Assembly: GCF_017377855.1 (NCBI RefSeq)
Contig: NZ_JAFREP010000002.1
Span: 372,001 to 436,000, forward strand
Direction: 5' to 3'
Length of the DNA stretch: 64,000 nt
From: Acanthopleuribacter pedis
GTDB lineage: Bacteria > Acidobacteriota > Holophagae > Acanthopleuribacterales > Acanthopleuribacteraceae
In this document: positions 1 to 8,440 of the stretch, piece by piece
Layout of the letters: every line of letters starts with the position of its first letter
Position numbering within the stretch: position 1 is the first letter of the stretch
Notes under the pieces: model-generated
Told to the model about the DNA's origin: nothing
The model's input: only the letters and a program-made list of their open reading frames with translations
Database searches by the model: none
Program-made: the position numbers and the translations under genes

Positions 1-1
1 C

Positions 2-169
2 GACCGTCATTTATTTAATGTTGATCGCTTTGGTAACGGTGGGGCCGCGGGCGCACCCAGTGTGTTTAGTCAGAACTGGGAGCGGTTTCAGCGTGGGGAC
101 CGCGTCATGATGGTGATTGTCGGCGCGGGTTTGGCCTGGAGTGGCATGTCGCTGCAGCGCGTTGCCTGA
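2..169 (+). CDS. 3-oxoacyl-ACP synthase III (FabH-like), C-terminal end
   Basis: Only the last 55 codons lie in the window. The reading frame from base 2 to the TGA at 167-169 shows the end of a KAS III fold: an N-V-D-R-F-G-N-G stretch containing the catalytic Asn region, an A-G-A-P-S helix, then G-D-R-V and the closing G-A-G-L-A-W-S-G strand. KAS III enzymes condense acyl-CoA with malonyl-ACP; paralogues act in secondary lipid pathways, and the fragment cannot separate the two. The 5' part is outside the window. Confidence 0.85.
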   Translation, partial: DRHLFNVDRFGNGGAAGAPSVFSQNWERFQRGDRVMMVIVGAGLAWSGMSLQRVA

Positions 170-234
170 GGAATCGGCGGTGGAAACGGTTCGCCTTCGC
201 GGTGGCCGTTTCGCCGTAAACCTTGAATTTAGGC

Positions 235-265
235 AAAAAAAATAGGGATCTGCAGAGCAGATCCC
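235..265 (-). terminator. Rho-independent terminator (minus strand)
   Basis: A perfect 9-bp stem (245-253 with 257-265, loop AGA) is preceded on the plus strand by eight A at 235-242, so the minus-strand transcript reads hairpin then eight U. It would end transcription of the ion channel gene about 440 nt beyond its stop codon. On the plus strand no T-run follows the stem. Confidence 0.65.
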
Positions 266-321
266 CTATGGCACACTAGACGTGTGAATGAGCCACAGTT
301 AGGAAGCGGTTCGGAAAAGGT

Positions 322-370
322 GGGGGAAGGTGACTGACTTCCCCCGGTTGCCTCGATGAGGCTTTCTTTC
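322..370 (+). terminator. Two stacked hairpins, possible terminator after the fabH-like gene
   Basis: An 8-bp perfect stem (GGGGGAAG at 322-329 with CTTCCCCC at 338-345) is followed by GCCTC-GAT-GAGGC (350-362) and TTTCTTTC. The second hairpin with its T-rich tail is a plausible weak terminator for the plus-strand fabH-like gene. Confidence 0.4.
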
Positions 371-518
371 AAGGGTAATTGGTTGGCGAGCGGTGCGCTC
401 TAGCCTTGCTTTCCCTTAAAGCGAAATCGGTGCCACTTTTTTTAAGGATGCTTAAATCGTTGGTACCGTAGGGATTAGGTTTTTTTCTTAGCAATTGCAT
501 CAAAAAGCATGGTTGGAT

Positions 519-690
519 TGCACGAAAATGCATGGTCGCTTGGGGTGCTTGCTTTTTGAATTCTGGGAGACTTTCTGCGATTGGTGCAGGTTTTTTGTTT
601 TTAATTGACTTGAATAAATATACTTATAGATGGTCTGCACGAAATTGCAATGTGGTTTTTAGGAGGTGATAGATGCACGAATGTGCATGA
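519..690. promoter_or_regulatory. Three TGCA-N6-TGCA boxes
   Basis: Near-identical boxes occur at 519-535, 636-652 and 674-690. Each reads TGCACGAA followed by two variable bases and TGCA, so each is a pair of TGCA half-sites six bases apart. The second lies just after a possible -10 (TATACT, 619-624) and the third overlaps the start of a tiny reading frame, the placement expected of operators. No cognate regulator can be named. Confidence 0.4.
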
Positions 691-746
691 ACTGTTGCCC
701 AGGTCACAATTTGGCACCGCAAAATTTACAAAACTGGGCATCGTGA
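595..746 (+). other. Possible small plus-strand transcription unit
   Basis: TTGTTT (595-600), an 18-nt spacer and TATACT (619-624) resemble a sigma-70 promoter. AGGAGGTGAT at 661-670 matches the 16S anti-Shine-Dalgarno over ten bases and sits six bases before an ATG at 673. That frame encodes only MHECA before TGA (688-690), and the stop overlaps a second ATG (687) opening a 19-codon frame ending at 746. The second frame is antisense to the end of the ion channel gene. It could be a leader peptide, a microprotein or chance. Confidence 0.25.
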
Positions 747-1507
747 TCGTGTCCTTCCTTTGCGCATTCCGGGCAGGCTTGGGTTGAGACCTTGAAATCG
801 CGGCGGGCGTGGTTCAGTTCGACCGTGACGATCCCGGTCGGGACCGCAATGATGGCGTAGCCTAAGATCATGGCAATGGCCGCGAAGAACTGCCCCAAGT
901 CGGATTGCGGGGAAATGTCGCCGTAACCGACCGTGGTGATGGTGACGATGGCCCAGTAAATACTGCGGGGAATGCTGGTGAAGCCGTGCTCTTCCGATTC
1001 AACCAAGTACATCAGCGATCCCAGGATGGTGATCAAGGTGATCAGCAAGACCAGGAACACGGTGATTTTGCGGGTGCTGGCGCGAATGGCGCGCACAATG
1101 TAATCCCACTCGTGGAGGTACTGCGCCAGCTTGAGGATGCGCCAAATCCGTATGGTGCGCAGGGTGCGGATAACCAAGAGGTATTGGGTTCCCGGAAAAA
1201 ATAAACTCAGGAAGGTCGGCAGAATCGAGAGCAGGTCGACGATTCCGAAGAAGCTGGTTGCGTATTTGAGCGGTTTGCCCACGCAGTAAAGCCGGGCGAT
1301 GTACTCGATCGAAAACAGAATGGTAAAACCCCATTCGGCGGCCAGGAGGATGGTGCCGTAATCGGCGCGGATCGATTGAACGGAGTCAAGCATCACCGCC
1401 AAGACACTGCCGAGGATACCGACGATCAGCAAGAGATCGAAGGCGCGGCCCGCGGGGGTGTCGGCTTCAAAAATGATTTCGTGCATTTGGTGACGCAAGG
1501 CGTTCAT
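704..1507 (-). CDS. Voltage-gated potassium channel subunit with C-terminal zinc ribbon
   Basis: A 267-aa six-helix ion transport protein of the inner membrane. An S4-like segment at about 112-128 carries basic residues every third position (R114, R117, R120, R123, K126). The pore helix is followed by the K+ selectivity filter TVGYGD at 192-197, and the last helix ends near 235. A short cytoplasmic tail ends in a zinc-ribbon pair (CPEC at 245-248, CKFC at 260-263), unusual for Kch-type channels; its role is unknown. The gene is monocistronic and its transcript may run to the terminator near 240. Confidence 0.93.
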   Translation of the reverse strand: MNALRHQMHEIIFEADTPAGRAFDLLLIVGILGSVLAVMLDSVQSIRADYGTILLAAEWGFTILFSIEYIARLYCVGKPLKYATSFFGIVDLLSILPTFLSLFFPGTQYLLVIRTLRTIRIWRILKLAQYLHEWDYIVRAIRASTRKITVFLVLLITLITILGSLMYLVESEEHGFTSIPRSIYWAIVTITTVGYGDISPQSDLGQFFAAIAMILGYAIIAVPTGIVTVELNHARRDFKVSTQACPECAKEGHDHDAQFCKFCGAKL

Positions 1508-1591
1508 GGTTGGTACTCCTAGGGCGGATGCGTGGTGGCGGTGTCCGGGTGATGAGGCGCGGTTGAATGGGTAAACGGGAAAACCCCGGTG

Positions 1592-2131
1592 CTAGCGAAA
1601 GCCGGCCAACCAGGTTTGGAAGAAGGTTTGAAAATCAATTAAGTTATTGGCTCTGGTTAGGTTGTGCTTTTCGATGAAGGGATTTGAGTTGGGGGATAGG
1701 TGGATTATGGGGCGCCCATATGCGTGGGCAAGCCGGATTTCCGAGGCCGTGCCGGCGCCGCCGGGCAGCGCCACCACCAGGTCCGCGCTCAGTACATTAA
1801 TCGGGTTGCGAGAGAGCGGGTCTTCACCCCGTTCCCCCGAGTAGGGGAGGTGGGTGCGGATCGGAAGTTCAACCCAGGGGTTAGGGTAACCCGGTTTGGG
1901 TATCGTGGGTGTTTCGCGGGTTGCGCAGGGGAGGACACCCACTACCAAGCCGCGTCGACCGGGTGTTTCGTAAAAGGCGCGGGACACCGCGGCCATGGTG
2001 CCGCCACCACCGCCGGTCAGTAGGTGGACCGGTTGTTGCGCGAGGAACCGGCCTAAATCGGCGGCGAGTGGCAAGCCGTCTTCGCTGCCGGAACCCATGA
2101 CGCCGATGATGGGCAACCTGGCCAGAACCAT
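1592..2131 (-). CDS. LOG-family (lysine-decarboxylase-like) nucleotide-binding protein
   Basis: A 179-aa Rossmann-like protein. It has G-V-M-G-S-G near residue 10, a glycine-rich LTGGGGGTM turn near 39-47, and the family signature P-G-G-A-G-T-A-S-E near 123-131. These mark the LOG/TIGR00725 group, whose characterised members hydrolyse nucleoside 5'-monophosphates to base and ribose-5-phosphate; many bacterial members are untested. The start at 2131 is chosen because AGGAGG lies just upstream; a longer frame reaches 2242 but adds only unconserved sequence. Confidence 0.8.
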   Translation of the reverse strand: MVLARLPIIGVMGSGSEDGLPLAADLGRFLAQQPVHLLTGGGGGTMAAVSRAFYETPGRRGLVVGVLPCATRETPTIPKPGYPNPWVELPIRTHLPYSGERGEDPLSRNPINVLSADLVVALPGGAGTASEIRLAHAYGRPIIHLSPNSNPFIEKHNLTRANNLIDFQTFFQTWLAGFR

Positions 2132-2345
2132 GGTGGCCTCCTGTTCCGGGGTATCGCGCCATTGTAACGGAGCGCCGCTTTTACGCCAAGCCGACAGCGA
2201 GCCCCAACCTTTGATGTGGGCTTTTGCTTGGAACGATCCCACGTGTGGGATTCAGACTGGTGATCGGCTTTGCTTCAGGAATGACCGCGCTGTATCATTA
2301 GGGCACTTTATTCCGTGTTTCTGAGTCCGATTTGAAGGATGTTTT

Positions 2346-2813
2346 GTGAATCCCAAAGGTTTTCCGGCCGACCGGTTGGCCGCGGCACTCTTGGCCGAAA
2401 AACCGGTTTTGCGCGACAAAATCCAGGCCGGGGTGCCCTGTTCGCCCGAACAGGTTCCGGCTTATTTAACCGAGGTGCTGCGGTTCATGGCCTTGATCGC
2501 TTGGTCGAAACAACGGCTGACACCGCCGCGCAAACTGGACTTGGTGTGGCATGAATTCATTCTTTGTACGCGTCTTTACCATGGTTTTTGTCACCAACAT
2601 TTTGGGCGTTTTATCCATCACGATCCCGGCGGGACCGATGCCGAGAACGCGCGTCAGTACCGCAAAACCCTTCAGTTGTTCAGCATGTTTTTTGGTGCCG
2701 CCGACCCTGAACTTTGGGGTTGTGGTGCGCTTCACGCTCAGGTCGCCTGCGGGGCTTGTGAGGGCGACGCGGTGGTGCCGGAATCCTCGGCGGCCGACCC
2801 CAACGATCTATAA
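2346..2813 (+). CDS. GRDP-like (glycine-rich-domain-protein-like) conserved protein
   Basis: 155 aa, GTG start with GAAGGA upstream. The central segment (about 63-95) contains D-L-V-W-H-E-F, then L-Y-H-G-F-C and G-R-F-I-H-H-D-P, a histidine-rich pattern like the conserved block of plant and bacterial glycine-rich domain proteins (DUF1399 type). Its biochemical role is unknown. The C-terminus has three cysteines (C-G-A, A-C-G-A-C). It lies 11 bp upstream of the cysteine-tail protein and is probably cotranscribed with it. Family assignment is from motif recall. Confidence 0.6.
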   Translation: MNPKGFPADRLAAALLAEKPVLRDKIQAGVPCSPEQVPAYLTEVLRFMALIAWSKQRLTPPRKLDLVWHEFILCTRLYHGFCHQHFGRFIHHDPGGTDAENARQYRKTLQLFSMFFGAADPELWGCGALHAQVACGACEGDAVVPESSAADPNDL

Positions 2814-2824
2814 CGGGAGTTTGT

Positions 2825-3931
2825 ATGTTTCGATCAGCGTTATTCACCGTGGATCCGTCCAAGGTGACCGAAATTCAAAAGGTGAAACCGCGCAAGGCTT
2901 TTAAGCGATTGCTTTATGTGCTGACGGTCGGTTTGGTAAATGAAAAAGAAGAAATTGAGACTTTTGCCGCGATTTGTGTGTTGCAACAGTTTTATCAGGT
3001 GTTTAAACGCCTCGGCATTACCAACATCGTGCGGCTTGCCAAAGACGACATGGACCTTTACTTCGATGCCGAGGGCAAGGAAGACGATCTTCAGGAAGCC
3101 ATTGACGCTTTTATGCTCAAGTTCGATCACATCGAATCTGAACTGTTCAATTCTTTATACATGGTACTGGAGCATCGCCACGAAAACCTGGAGTACCTGA
3201 TCCAAGTGCGGGTGAACCGCACCCATGCCGTCGGACAACACCCGATTGAAGTGGAAATTGACGGGGTTATGTGTGATTTCGCCGCCAAACCCGGCGAGGA
3301 CGCGAGCCGAGTAAAACAGAAAATGAAACCTTTGTTTGACGATCCAGTCCGGTATGCGGGCCATGAACAAGTGTTCCGCGCCGAGTTTGACCGTTTTGTG
3401 GCCAAAATTCGTCGCGAGGTGCGGGCCATTATCCCCTCTGACGACATCCAACAGGAACAAAAAACCGTGATTGTGCGAACGCACCGACGTTACACCAAAC
3501 CCACGCCCTTTCACCATGCTCATGCAGGCGCCAGTCCCGTTTTTCACGATTACCACGGATGGGGCGATGCCGCGTTTTACCTGTTGTTGTGGGGCGAAAT
3601 GTTGGCGGATTCCGAGGTTCGTTTGTCGGATGTGACCGTGATAGACGAGGCCGGCAGCACCGTGATGGAAGTCTTCGACACCCCGATAGACGTAAAGGAC
3701 GGCGACTTTTTCGATCCCGCCACCGCGTTGGAAATTCCCGCCGCATGGCATTCCTTGGTGGGGGTTGGGGAGGATGTTTCGGTTGAAGAAACGCGCAAGG
3801 GCGCCACTTCTTGGTTTTTTTCGAGTGACGGCGACGGCGGCTTTTGGGACCTCGGGGGCGGCGACGGCGGCTGTTCAAGCTGCTCGAGCTGTTCCAGTTG
3901 TTCCAGTTGTGGTGGCTGTGGCGGTGACTGA
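2825..3931 (+). CDS. Uncharacterised protein with a period-3 cysteine tail
   Basis: 368 aa, GGGAG before the ATG. I do not recognise the first 330 residues. They lack a signal peptide and membrane helices, and contain a His-rich patch near 225-240 (HHAHAG, FHDYHGWG). The last 30 residues are Gly/Asp-rich and end with six cysteines each three residues apart (CSSC repeated, then CGGC). Such tails could bind metal, form disulfides or be modified. The gene sits between the GRDP-like gene and the Crp-type regulator; its stop shares one base with the next start (TGATG). Confidence 0.7.
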   Translation: MFRSALFTVDPSKVTEIQKVKPRKAFKRLLYVLTVGLVNEKEEIETFAAICVLQQFYQVFKRLGITNIVRLAKDDMDLYFDAEGKEDDLQEAIDAFMLKFDHIESELFNSLYMVLEHRHENLEYLIQVRVNRTHAVGQHPIEVEIDGVMCDFAAKPGEDASRVKQKMKPLFDDPVRYAGHEQVFRAEFDRFVAKIRREVRAIIPSDDIQQEQKTVIVRTHRRYTKPTPFHHAHAGASPVFHDYHGWGDAAFYLLLWGEMLADSEVRLSDVTVIDEAGSTVMEVFDTPIDVKDGDFFDPATALEIPAAWHSLVGVGEDVSVEETRKGATSWFFSSDGDGGFWDLGGGDGGCSSCSSCSSCSSCGGCGGD

Positions 3932-4590
3932 TGGGCGCCCGATTTTCCCTCCTAGACAACCTTGACGAAGCGGCCCGTGCCGAAATCATTGGCGGCGCTT
4001 CCGAAATGTCGGTAAGCGCCGGGACCGCTATTTTCCATCAAGGGGAACCGGCCGACGCCTGTTACCTGGTGGCGCGGGGCCGCGTTTTGCTGCGGCAGCT
4101 TAATGCCGCCGGCGAGCAAGTCATCCATCGTTGGGCCGTCGAGGGCGAGTTGTTTGGCGGGGTGGCGGCTTGGAGCGGTGCCGCTTACCCGCTCAGTGCG
4201 ACCGCCAACCTCGATACCAGGTTGTATCGCTGGCCGGGCCCGGGCCTTTTTGCCCTGATGCAGGCCCATCCCGCTTTGCTCACCCACGCCTTGCGGTATG
4301 TTTCGCGCCGGTTGATTGAAGCCCAAAATCGCTTGTGTGAGCAGGCGACCTTATCGATGCCGGCCCGCTTGGCCCGACGTCTGCTGGCCTTGAGTGAAGG
4401 ACCGGCGCCCGGAACCCGTGTGCCGATTGAGGGGTTGTCGCGGCGGGATTTGGCCGAAATGTGTGGTACCACCCTCTACAGCGTGAGTCGGCAATTGCGG
4501 GCTTGGCAGGAGCAGGGGTTGCTTGTCTGTGGCCGGCGGCACATCCGTATCATCCGAAGCGAAGCCTTGCTGCGGCAGGCGGGTCAGTGA
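3931..4590 (+). CDS. Crp/Fnr-family transcriptional regulator
   Basis: 219 aa. Residues about 10-120 form a cyclic-nucleotide-binding-like beta-roll (G-T-A-I-F-H-Q-G-E-P-A-D, a G-E-L-F-G-G turn); residues 140-210 form a winged helix whose recognition segment reads S-R-R-D-L-A-E-M-C-G-T-T. No Fnr-type cysteine cluster is seen. It is translationally coupled to the cysteine-tail gene and probably controls this operon, the convergent cytochrome gene, or both (inference). It overlaps the convergent gene by 7 bp. Confidence 0.88.
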   Translation: MGARFSLLDNLDEAARAEIIGGASEMSVSAGTAIFHQGEPADACYLVARGRVLLRQLNAAGEQVIHRWAVEGELFGGVAAWSGAAYPLSATANLDTRLYRWPGPGLFALMQAHPALLTHALRYVSRRLIEAQNRLCEQATLSMPARLARRLLALSEGPAPGTRVPIEGLSRRDLAEMCGTTLYSVSRQLRAWQEQGLLVCGRRHIRIIRSEALLRQAGQ

Positions 4591-5036
4591 TGATGCGCTG
4601 CTTTGGGTTGTGTTTTTAGCTTGGGGAAGCGATGGGCGGCATAATCGCCGTGACAGCCGATGCAAGCTTCCACCAAGCGACCGAAGAACATCGCGCTGAG
4701 TTCGGCGTCGCCGGCCAGGGCCGCGTCGTGGAGCTTTCCGGCCAACGCGTGAAAGCGCTGATCCCGTTTGATAAATTCCGCGGGCAGTTGCCGGTGCAAG
4801 GCCGTGCGCTGTTCGGGGGTGAGTTTCTTTTTTAGCACGAAGCTGTCTTGCATCTGATGGGCCTGGACCGCCACGGGATACAGCGCGCCTCGTGCCAGCA
4901 GGCCGGGGATTTTGTTCACGCTTTCTTCCAATAACTTCATTTCCTCGATCAACAAGGCGCGTAATTCGGGGGAGAGGGTCGGGGTGGTGGGCGGGGTACC
5001 CGCGATGAGGGTGGTGAGCAATAAAACGAACATCAT
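4584..5036 (-). CDS. Exported cytochrome c'-like haem protein
   Basis: 150 aa with a short signal sequence (MMFVLLLTTLIAG). The rest is helical and ends with one haem-binding C-I-G-C-H at about 126-130, followed by a Lys- and His-rich tail. A single C-terminal CxxCH in a small helical bundle is typical of class II cytochromes c (c' and c556), which bind gases or shuttle electrons in the periplasm. The second ATG (5033) has better ribosome-site spacing. It converges on the Crp gene with a 7-bp overlap. Confidence 0.75.
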   Translation of the reverse strand: MMFVLLLTTLIAGTPPTTPTLSPELRALLIEEMKLLEESVNKIPGLLARGALYPVAVQAHQMQDSFVLKKKLTPEQRTALHRQLPAEFIKRDQRFHALAGKLHDAALAGDAELSAMFFGRLVEACIGCHGDYAAHRFPKLKTQPKAAHHH

Positions 5037-5069
5037 GTGACCTCACAATAGAATGTGGCGCAAAGGTAG

Positions 5070-5108
5070 AACCTAAGAAACGCGCGTTATCGCGCTTCTT
5101 AGGTTGAA
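5070..5108. repeat. Repeat family B, collapsed hairpin copy
   Basis: AACCTAAGAA (5070-5079) pairs perfectly with TTCTTAGGTT (5096-5105), with an inner GCGCG/CGCGC stem and a TTAT loop. The right arm shares 20 identical bases (5089-5108) with 38861-38880. It lies between two divergent genes and lacks a T-run, so it is not a simple terminator. Confidence 0.6.
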
Positions 5109-5241
5109 CCACCGGCTGTCACGCGCGGTGCGTATGGGTGGCGTTTCCTTTGCCGCGTGGTTGATTGTCAACGCAAACCGAATGATTCACTTTGCGCCGG
5201 CGCAAACTGACATGATGTTCCAGTGATATATCAAAAAAGAA

Positions 5242-5270
5242 TTGACACCGGTTCCACCCATTGTTAGGTT
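5242..5270 (+). promoter_or_regulatory. Possible sigma-70 promoter of the DUF885 gene
   Basis: A consensus -35 (TTGACA, 5242-5247) is followed after 17 bases by TAGGTT (5265-5270), a weak -10. It lies 34 bp before the ATG at 5304. Confidence 0.4.
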
Positions 5271-5303
5271 GCAGTTACTTTTTAGCTGGGAGAGGTTGCA
5301 CCG

Positions 5304-7043
5304 ATGCGTTTCGTCATCTTTTCACTACTTTTGAGTTCCTTGTTTGTCTCCGCCGACGATTTACACAAGCTATTTGAGGCGGAACGGCAATGGCGCCATC
5401 GTGAATATCCGATTTCCGCCACCGCCGAGGGCGTTCACGATTACGATGACCGTTTGTCTTCCAACACGCCCGCTGATTTAAAGCGGCGTACCGAGGCCTT
5501 ACGTGCCTTTCGCAAACAGGCTGAAGCGGTTGACCCCGCAACCCTATCCACCCGTGACGCCGTTAGCCGCGCCATTTTTATCGAACTCCTCAGTGACGAG
5601 ATTCGCGATTACGCGTTGGGGGGCTTCCGACTCGGTTTGACGGCCGAATCCGGGTTCCACTCCTCCCTGGCGAGCCTGCCGCGCTACACCCGCTTTAAAA
5701 CGGCTAAGGACTATGAGAATTACCTCCGCCGTCTCGCCCAATTTCCACGCTACTTCGCCGAACAAACCGCCTTTTTACAACAGGGCGTCGACACTGGCTG
5801 GACCTTGCCAAAGGGTTCTTTGACCCGCATTGCCGGTACCATTTCGGCCCACGTCATTGACGATCCCCGCCAAAGCACCTTTTACGCCCCGTTCCTGGAA
5901 AAAGCGGATGGGGTCGAAACCGTTGTTTGGGAAAAACTGCAAGCTAAAGCGGAGAAGGTTGTTCGCAATGCGGTGATTCCCGCCTACCGCGATTTTCATG
6001 CTTTTATGGTGAACACCTATATCCCCGCCGCCCGTGATGACCTTGGGGCAAGTCAGTTGCCCAAGGACGGCGCCGCTTATTACCGCCACGTGATCAAACG
6101 CTATACCACCCTTGATTTGGACCCCGAGGACGTGCACCAAACGGGATTGGCCGAGGTGAAACGCATTCGCGCCGAAATGCAGAAGGTGATTGAAGCGGTG
6201 GGTTTCGAAGGGGATTTTGCCGCGTTTTTGAAATTCCTGCGCACCGACCCCCGGTTTTATGCCAAAACCCCGGAGGAGCTGCTGCAGCGTGCTTCCTGGA
6301 TTTGTAAGCGTATGGACGGTGCCTTGCCCCGGCTCTTCACGCGCTTGCCGCGTCAACCCTACACGGTGGAACCCGTGCCCGATTACCTGGCTCCCGGCTA
6401 CACCGGTGGCCGTTATGTTCCCGCTTCGATTGAAAGCACCCAGCCCGGGACTTATTGGTTGAATACCTACGATCTGAAAAGTCGCCCGCTTTACATACTG
6501 GAGGCATTGAGCTTACATGAGGCCGTTCCCGGCCACCACCTCCAGAGCGCGCTGTCGCAAGAGTTGGGCGACCTGCCCGCCTTCCGTCGCAACCTGTACC
6601 TTTCCGCTTTTGGCGAGGGCTGGGCGCTTTACAGTGAATACCTCGGCCTGGAAGTGGGTTTTTACCAAGATCCCTACAGTAATTTCGGCCGCCTGACCTA
6701 CGAAATGTGGCGCGCCTGTCGTTTGGTGGTTGATACCGGGATTCATGCCAAGGGTTGGACGCGGCAACAGGCGATTGATTACCTGGCGAGCAACACGGCG
6801 CTTTCAATTCACGAATGCACCACGGAAACGGATCGCTACATTACTTGGCCGGCCCAGGCGTTGAGTTACAAGATCGGAGAACTCAAAATCAGAGCCCTTC
6901 GCACGCAAGCCGAGCAAACCCTCGGAAAGCGTTTCGACAAACGCAAATTCCATGACGCGATTTTGGCCAACGGCAGTGTTCCGCTTCCGATTCTGGAACA
7001 GGCGATTCAGCGCTTTATCAAGGAAGAGGCCGCCAAGGGTTAG
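5304..7043 (+). CDS. DUF885-family exported protein, probable metallopeptidase
   Basis: 579 aa with a Sec signal peptide (first 17 residues). Its length and architecture match DUF885 proteins, a helical family related to zinc carboxypeptidases. The signature H-E-A-V-P-G-H-H at 405-412 (HExxPGHH) supplies the likely metal ligands, and conserved blocks F-G-E-G-W-A-L-Y and R-L-T-Y-E-M-W-R-A follow. Activity is probably peptide hydrolysis in the periplasm, but few members have been assayed. GGGAGAGG precedes the ATG. It appears monocistronic. Confidence 0.88.
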   Translation: MRFVIFSLLLSSLFVSADDLHKLFEAERQWRHREYPISATAEGVHDYDDRLSSNTPADLKRRTEALRAFRKQAEAVDPATLSTRDAVSRAIFIELLSDEIRDYALGGFRLGLTAESGFHSSLASLPRYTRFKTAKDYENYLRRLAQFPRYFAEQTAFLQQGVDTGWTLPKGSLTRIAGTISAHVIDDPRQSTFYAPFLEKADGVETVVWEKLQAKAEKVVRNAVIPAYRDFHAFMVNTYIPAARDDLGASQLPKDGAAYYRHVIKRYTTLDLDPEDVHQTGLAEVKRIRAEMQKVIEAVGFEGDFAAFLKFLRTDPRFYAKTPEELLQRASWICKRMDGALPRLFTRLPRQPYTVEPVPDYLAPGYTGGRYVPASIESTQPGTYWLNTYDLKSRPLYILEALSLHEAVPGHHLQSALSQELGDLPAFRRNLYLSAFGEGWALYSEYLGLEVGFYQDPYSNFGRLTYEMWRACRLVVDTGIHAKGWTRQQAIDYLASNTALSIHECTTETDRYITWPAQALSYKIGELKIRALRTQAEQTLGKRFDKRKFHDAILANGSVPLPILEQAIQRFIKEEAAKG

Positions 7044-7064
7044 GTCCTTAAACCACGGCCGCAA

Positions 7065-8297
7065 TCATTTTTTGCCGATGGCGAAGGTGTAGAGGTGGAG
7101 GCTTTCGTCGTCCTTCACCAGCATCTTCCCGTCGAAGAAAACCGGCTCCGCCCAGACCGTGCTTAAGTCGAAGCTGTATTCTTTAACCAAGGCGAATCCG
7201 CTGGGTTGGGCCGTGAACAGCCGTAACCTGGCATCCGTGGACAAGGCCGCGACTTGGTTGCCGATAAGCTGAACCGCCGCGTTTTTGCCCATGCGTGCCG
7301 GACCTTGCCATTGGGTTTTCCCCGTGGCTGCATCCATGGCGAAGAAACGACCTTTTCCCTTGTAGGACATACCGTACAGGGTGCCCTTGTACAGGACCGG
7401 GTTGCTCATGTACAGCACCTCTTCTTGGTTGACCCAGCGTTTTTCCGTTTTCCATTTCCCCTTTTTTCGCGACAGCGCCAAGGCCATGGTTTGGCGTTCG
7501 ACCCCGGAAATGATCACCGTGTCGCCCATCACCATCGGCGAAATCGCATTCTCCCGCCAGGTCGACGTGAAGGGGACTTGCCACAGCAGGGTGCCGGTTT
7601 TCGGGTCGAAGCCGTTGAGGAACTTTTGGGTGAGTGTCACCATGTGGTCCTCGCCCGCGACCTTGGCGATGACCGGCGAGGCGTAACCGGGAATATCACC
7701 GCGCCATTGCCACTTCTCAGCCCCGCTTTCCACATCAAAGGCGCTCATGATCCCTTCCGATTCGTTGCCGATATGGACGATCACCGTGTTGCCGTAGATG
7801 ATCGGTGAAACCGAATTACCGCAAAAATACTTGCGGGTGTCCGTCAGGTCCCCGTTGTAGGTCTTTTTCCAGAGGACCTTACCGCTTGCCGCGTCGAGGC
7901 AGTGAATTTGCCCGGTGGTGCCGACCGTAAACACGCGACCTTGGTGGTAAAGCGGCGTGGAAAAAGGTCCGTTACCAAAGCGAAGCGCCGCGGGATTTTC
8001 CTTAAACGAAATGGGATAACTCACCTTCCAGGCCGATTTCCCGGTTTTGAGCGAGATGCCGTGAAGGTGTTCGGTGTCGTCCGTATTGCTGAGTACATAA
8101 ATGTGACCCGCCGCCACGATGGGTGAACCGTACCCCTTGCCAATGGACAGGGACCAAAGTTTGGCGGGTTGGTCCGGCCAACGCGTCGGTAGGTTGAAAT
8201 GAGCGACCGTGCCGTCTCTTTGGGGGCCGCGCCATTGTGGCCAGGGTTGTTCCGCGCCGGAACTGAGCAAACAGAGCAGAAGGCAAATCGGGGTCAT
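7065..8297 (-). CDS. Exported PQQ-type beta-propeller protein
   Basis: 410 aa. The start at 8297 is chosen because GGAG lies six bases upstream and it begins a clean signal peptide (MTPICLLLCLLSSGAEQ). At least six propeller repeats follow, each with a tryptophan-docking pattern such as D-A-A-S-G-K-V-L-W-K and D-P-K-T-G-T-L-L-W-Q. PQQ-like propellers of this kind are often non-enzymatic scaffolds (BamB-like) rather than quinoproteins; no PQQ or calcium-site residues can be assigned by eye. It converges on the DUF885 gene. Confidence 0.88.
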   Translation of the reverse strand: MTPICLLLCLLSSGAEQPWPQWRGPQRDGTVAHFNLPTRWPDQPAKLWSLSIGKGYGSPIVAAGHIYVLSNTDDTEHLHGISLKTGKSAWKVSYPISFKENPAALRFGNGPFSTPLYHQGRVFTVGTTGQIHCLDAASGKVLWKKTYNGDLTDTRKYFCGNSVSPIIYGNTVIVHIGNESEGIMSAFDVESGAEKWQWRGDIPGYASPVIAKVAGEDHMVTLTQKFLNGFDPKTGTLLWQVPFTSTWRENAISPMVMGDTVIISGVERQTMALALSRKKGKWKTEKRWVNQEEVLYMSNPVLYKGTLYGMSYKGKGRFFAMDAATGKTQWQGPARMGKNAAVQLIGNQVAALSTDARLRLFTAQPSGFALVKEYSFDLSTVWAEPVFFDGKMLVKDDESLHLYTFAIGKK

Positions 8298-8440
8298 GGG
8301 AAACTCCATAAATAAAGTAAGGCCGCGCGGGCCGGCTGGATGAAGAACGTGGTTGTTGCTAGTGTACGCGGGCTACGCAAGTAAAGGTTGCCTTTTTCAC
8401 GGGGTCAACCACACGAGGATCTGAAGCGGGGCGCTCCGTT

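Noticed and set aside
3870..3925. Tandem nucleotide repeat as a possible minisatellite
   Set aside because: The repeat follows codons for Cys-Ser-Ser with synonymous variation, so it is better explained as selection on the protein tail.
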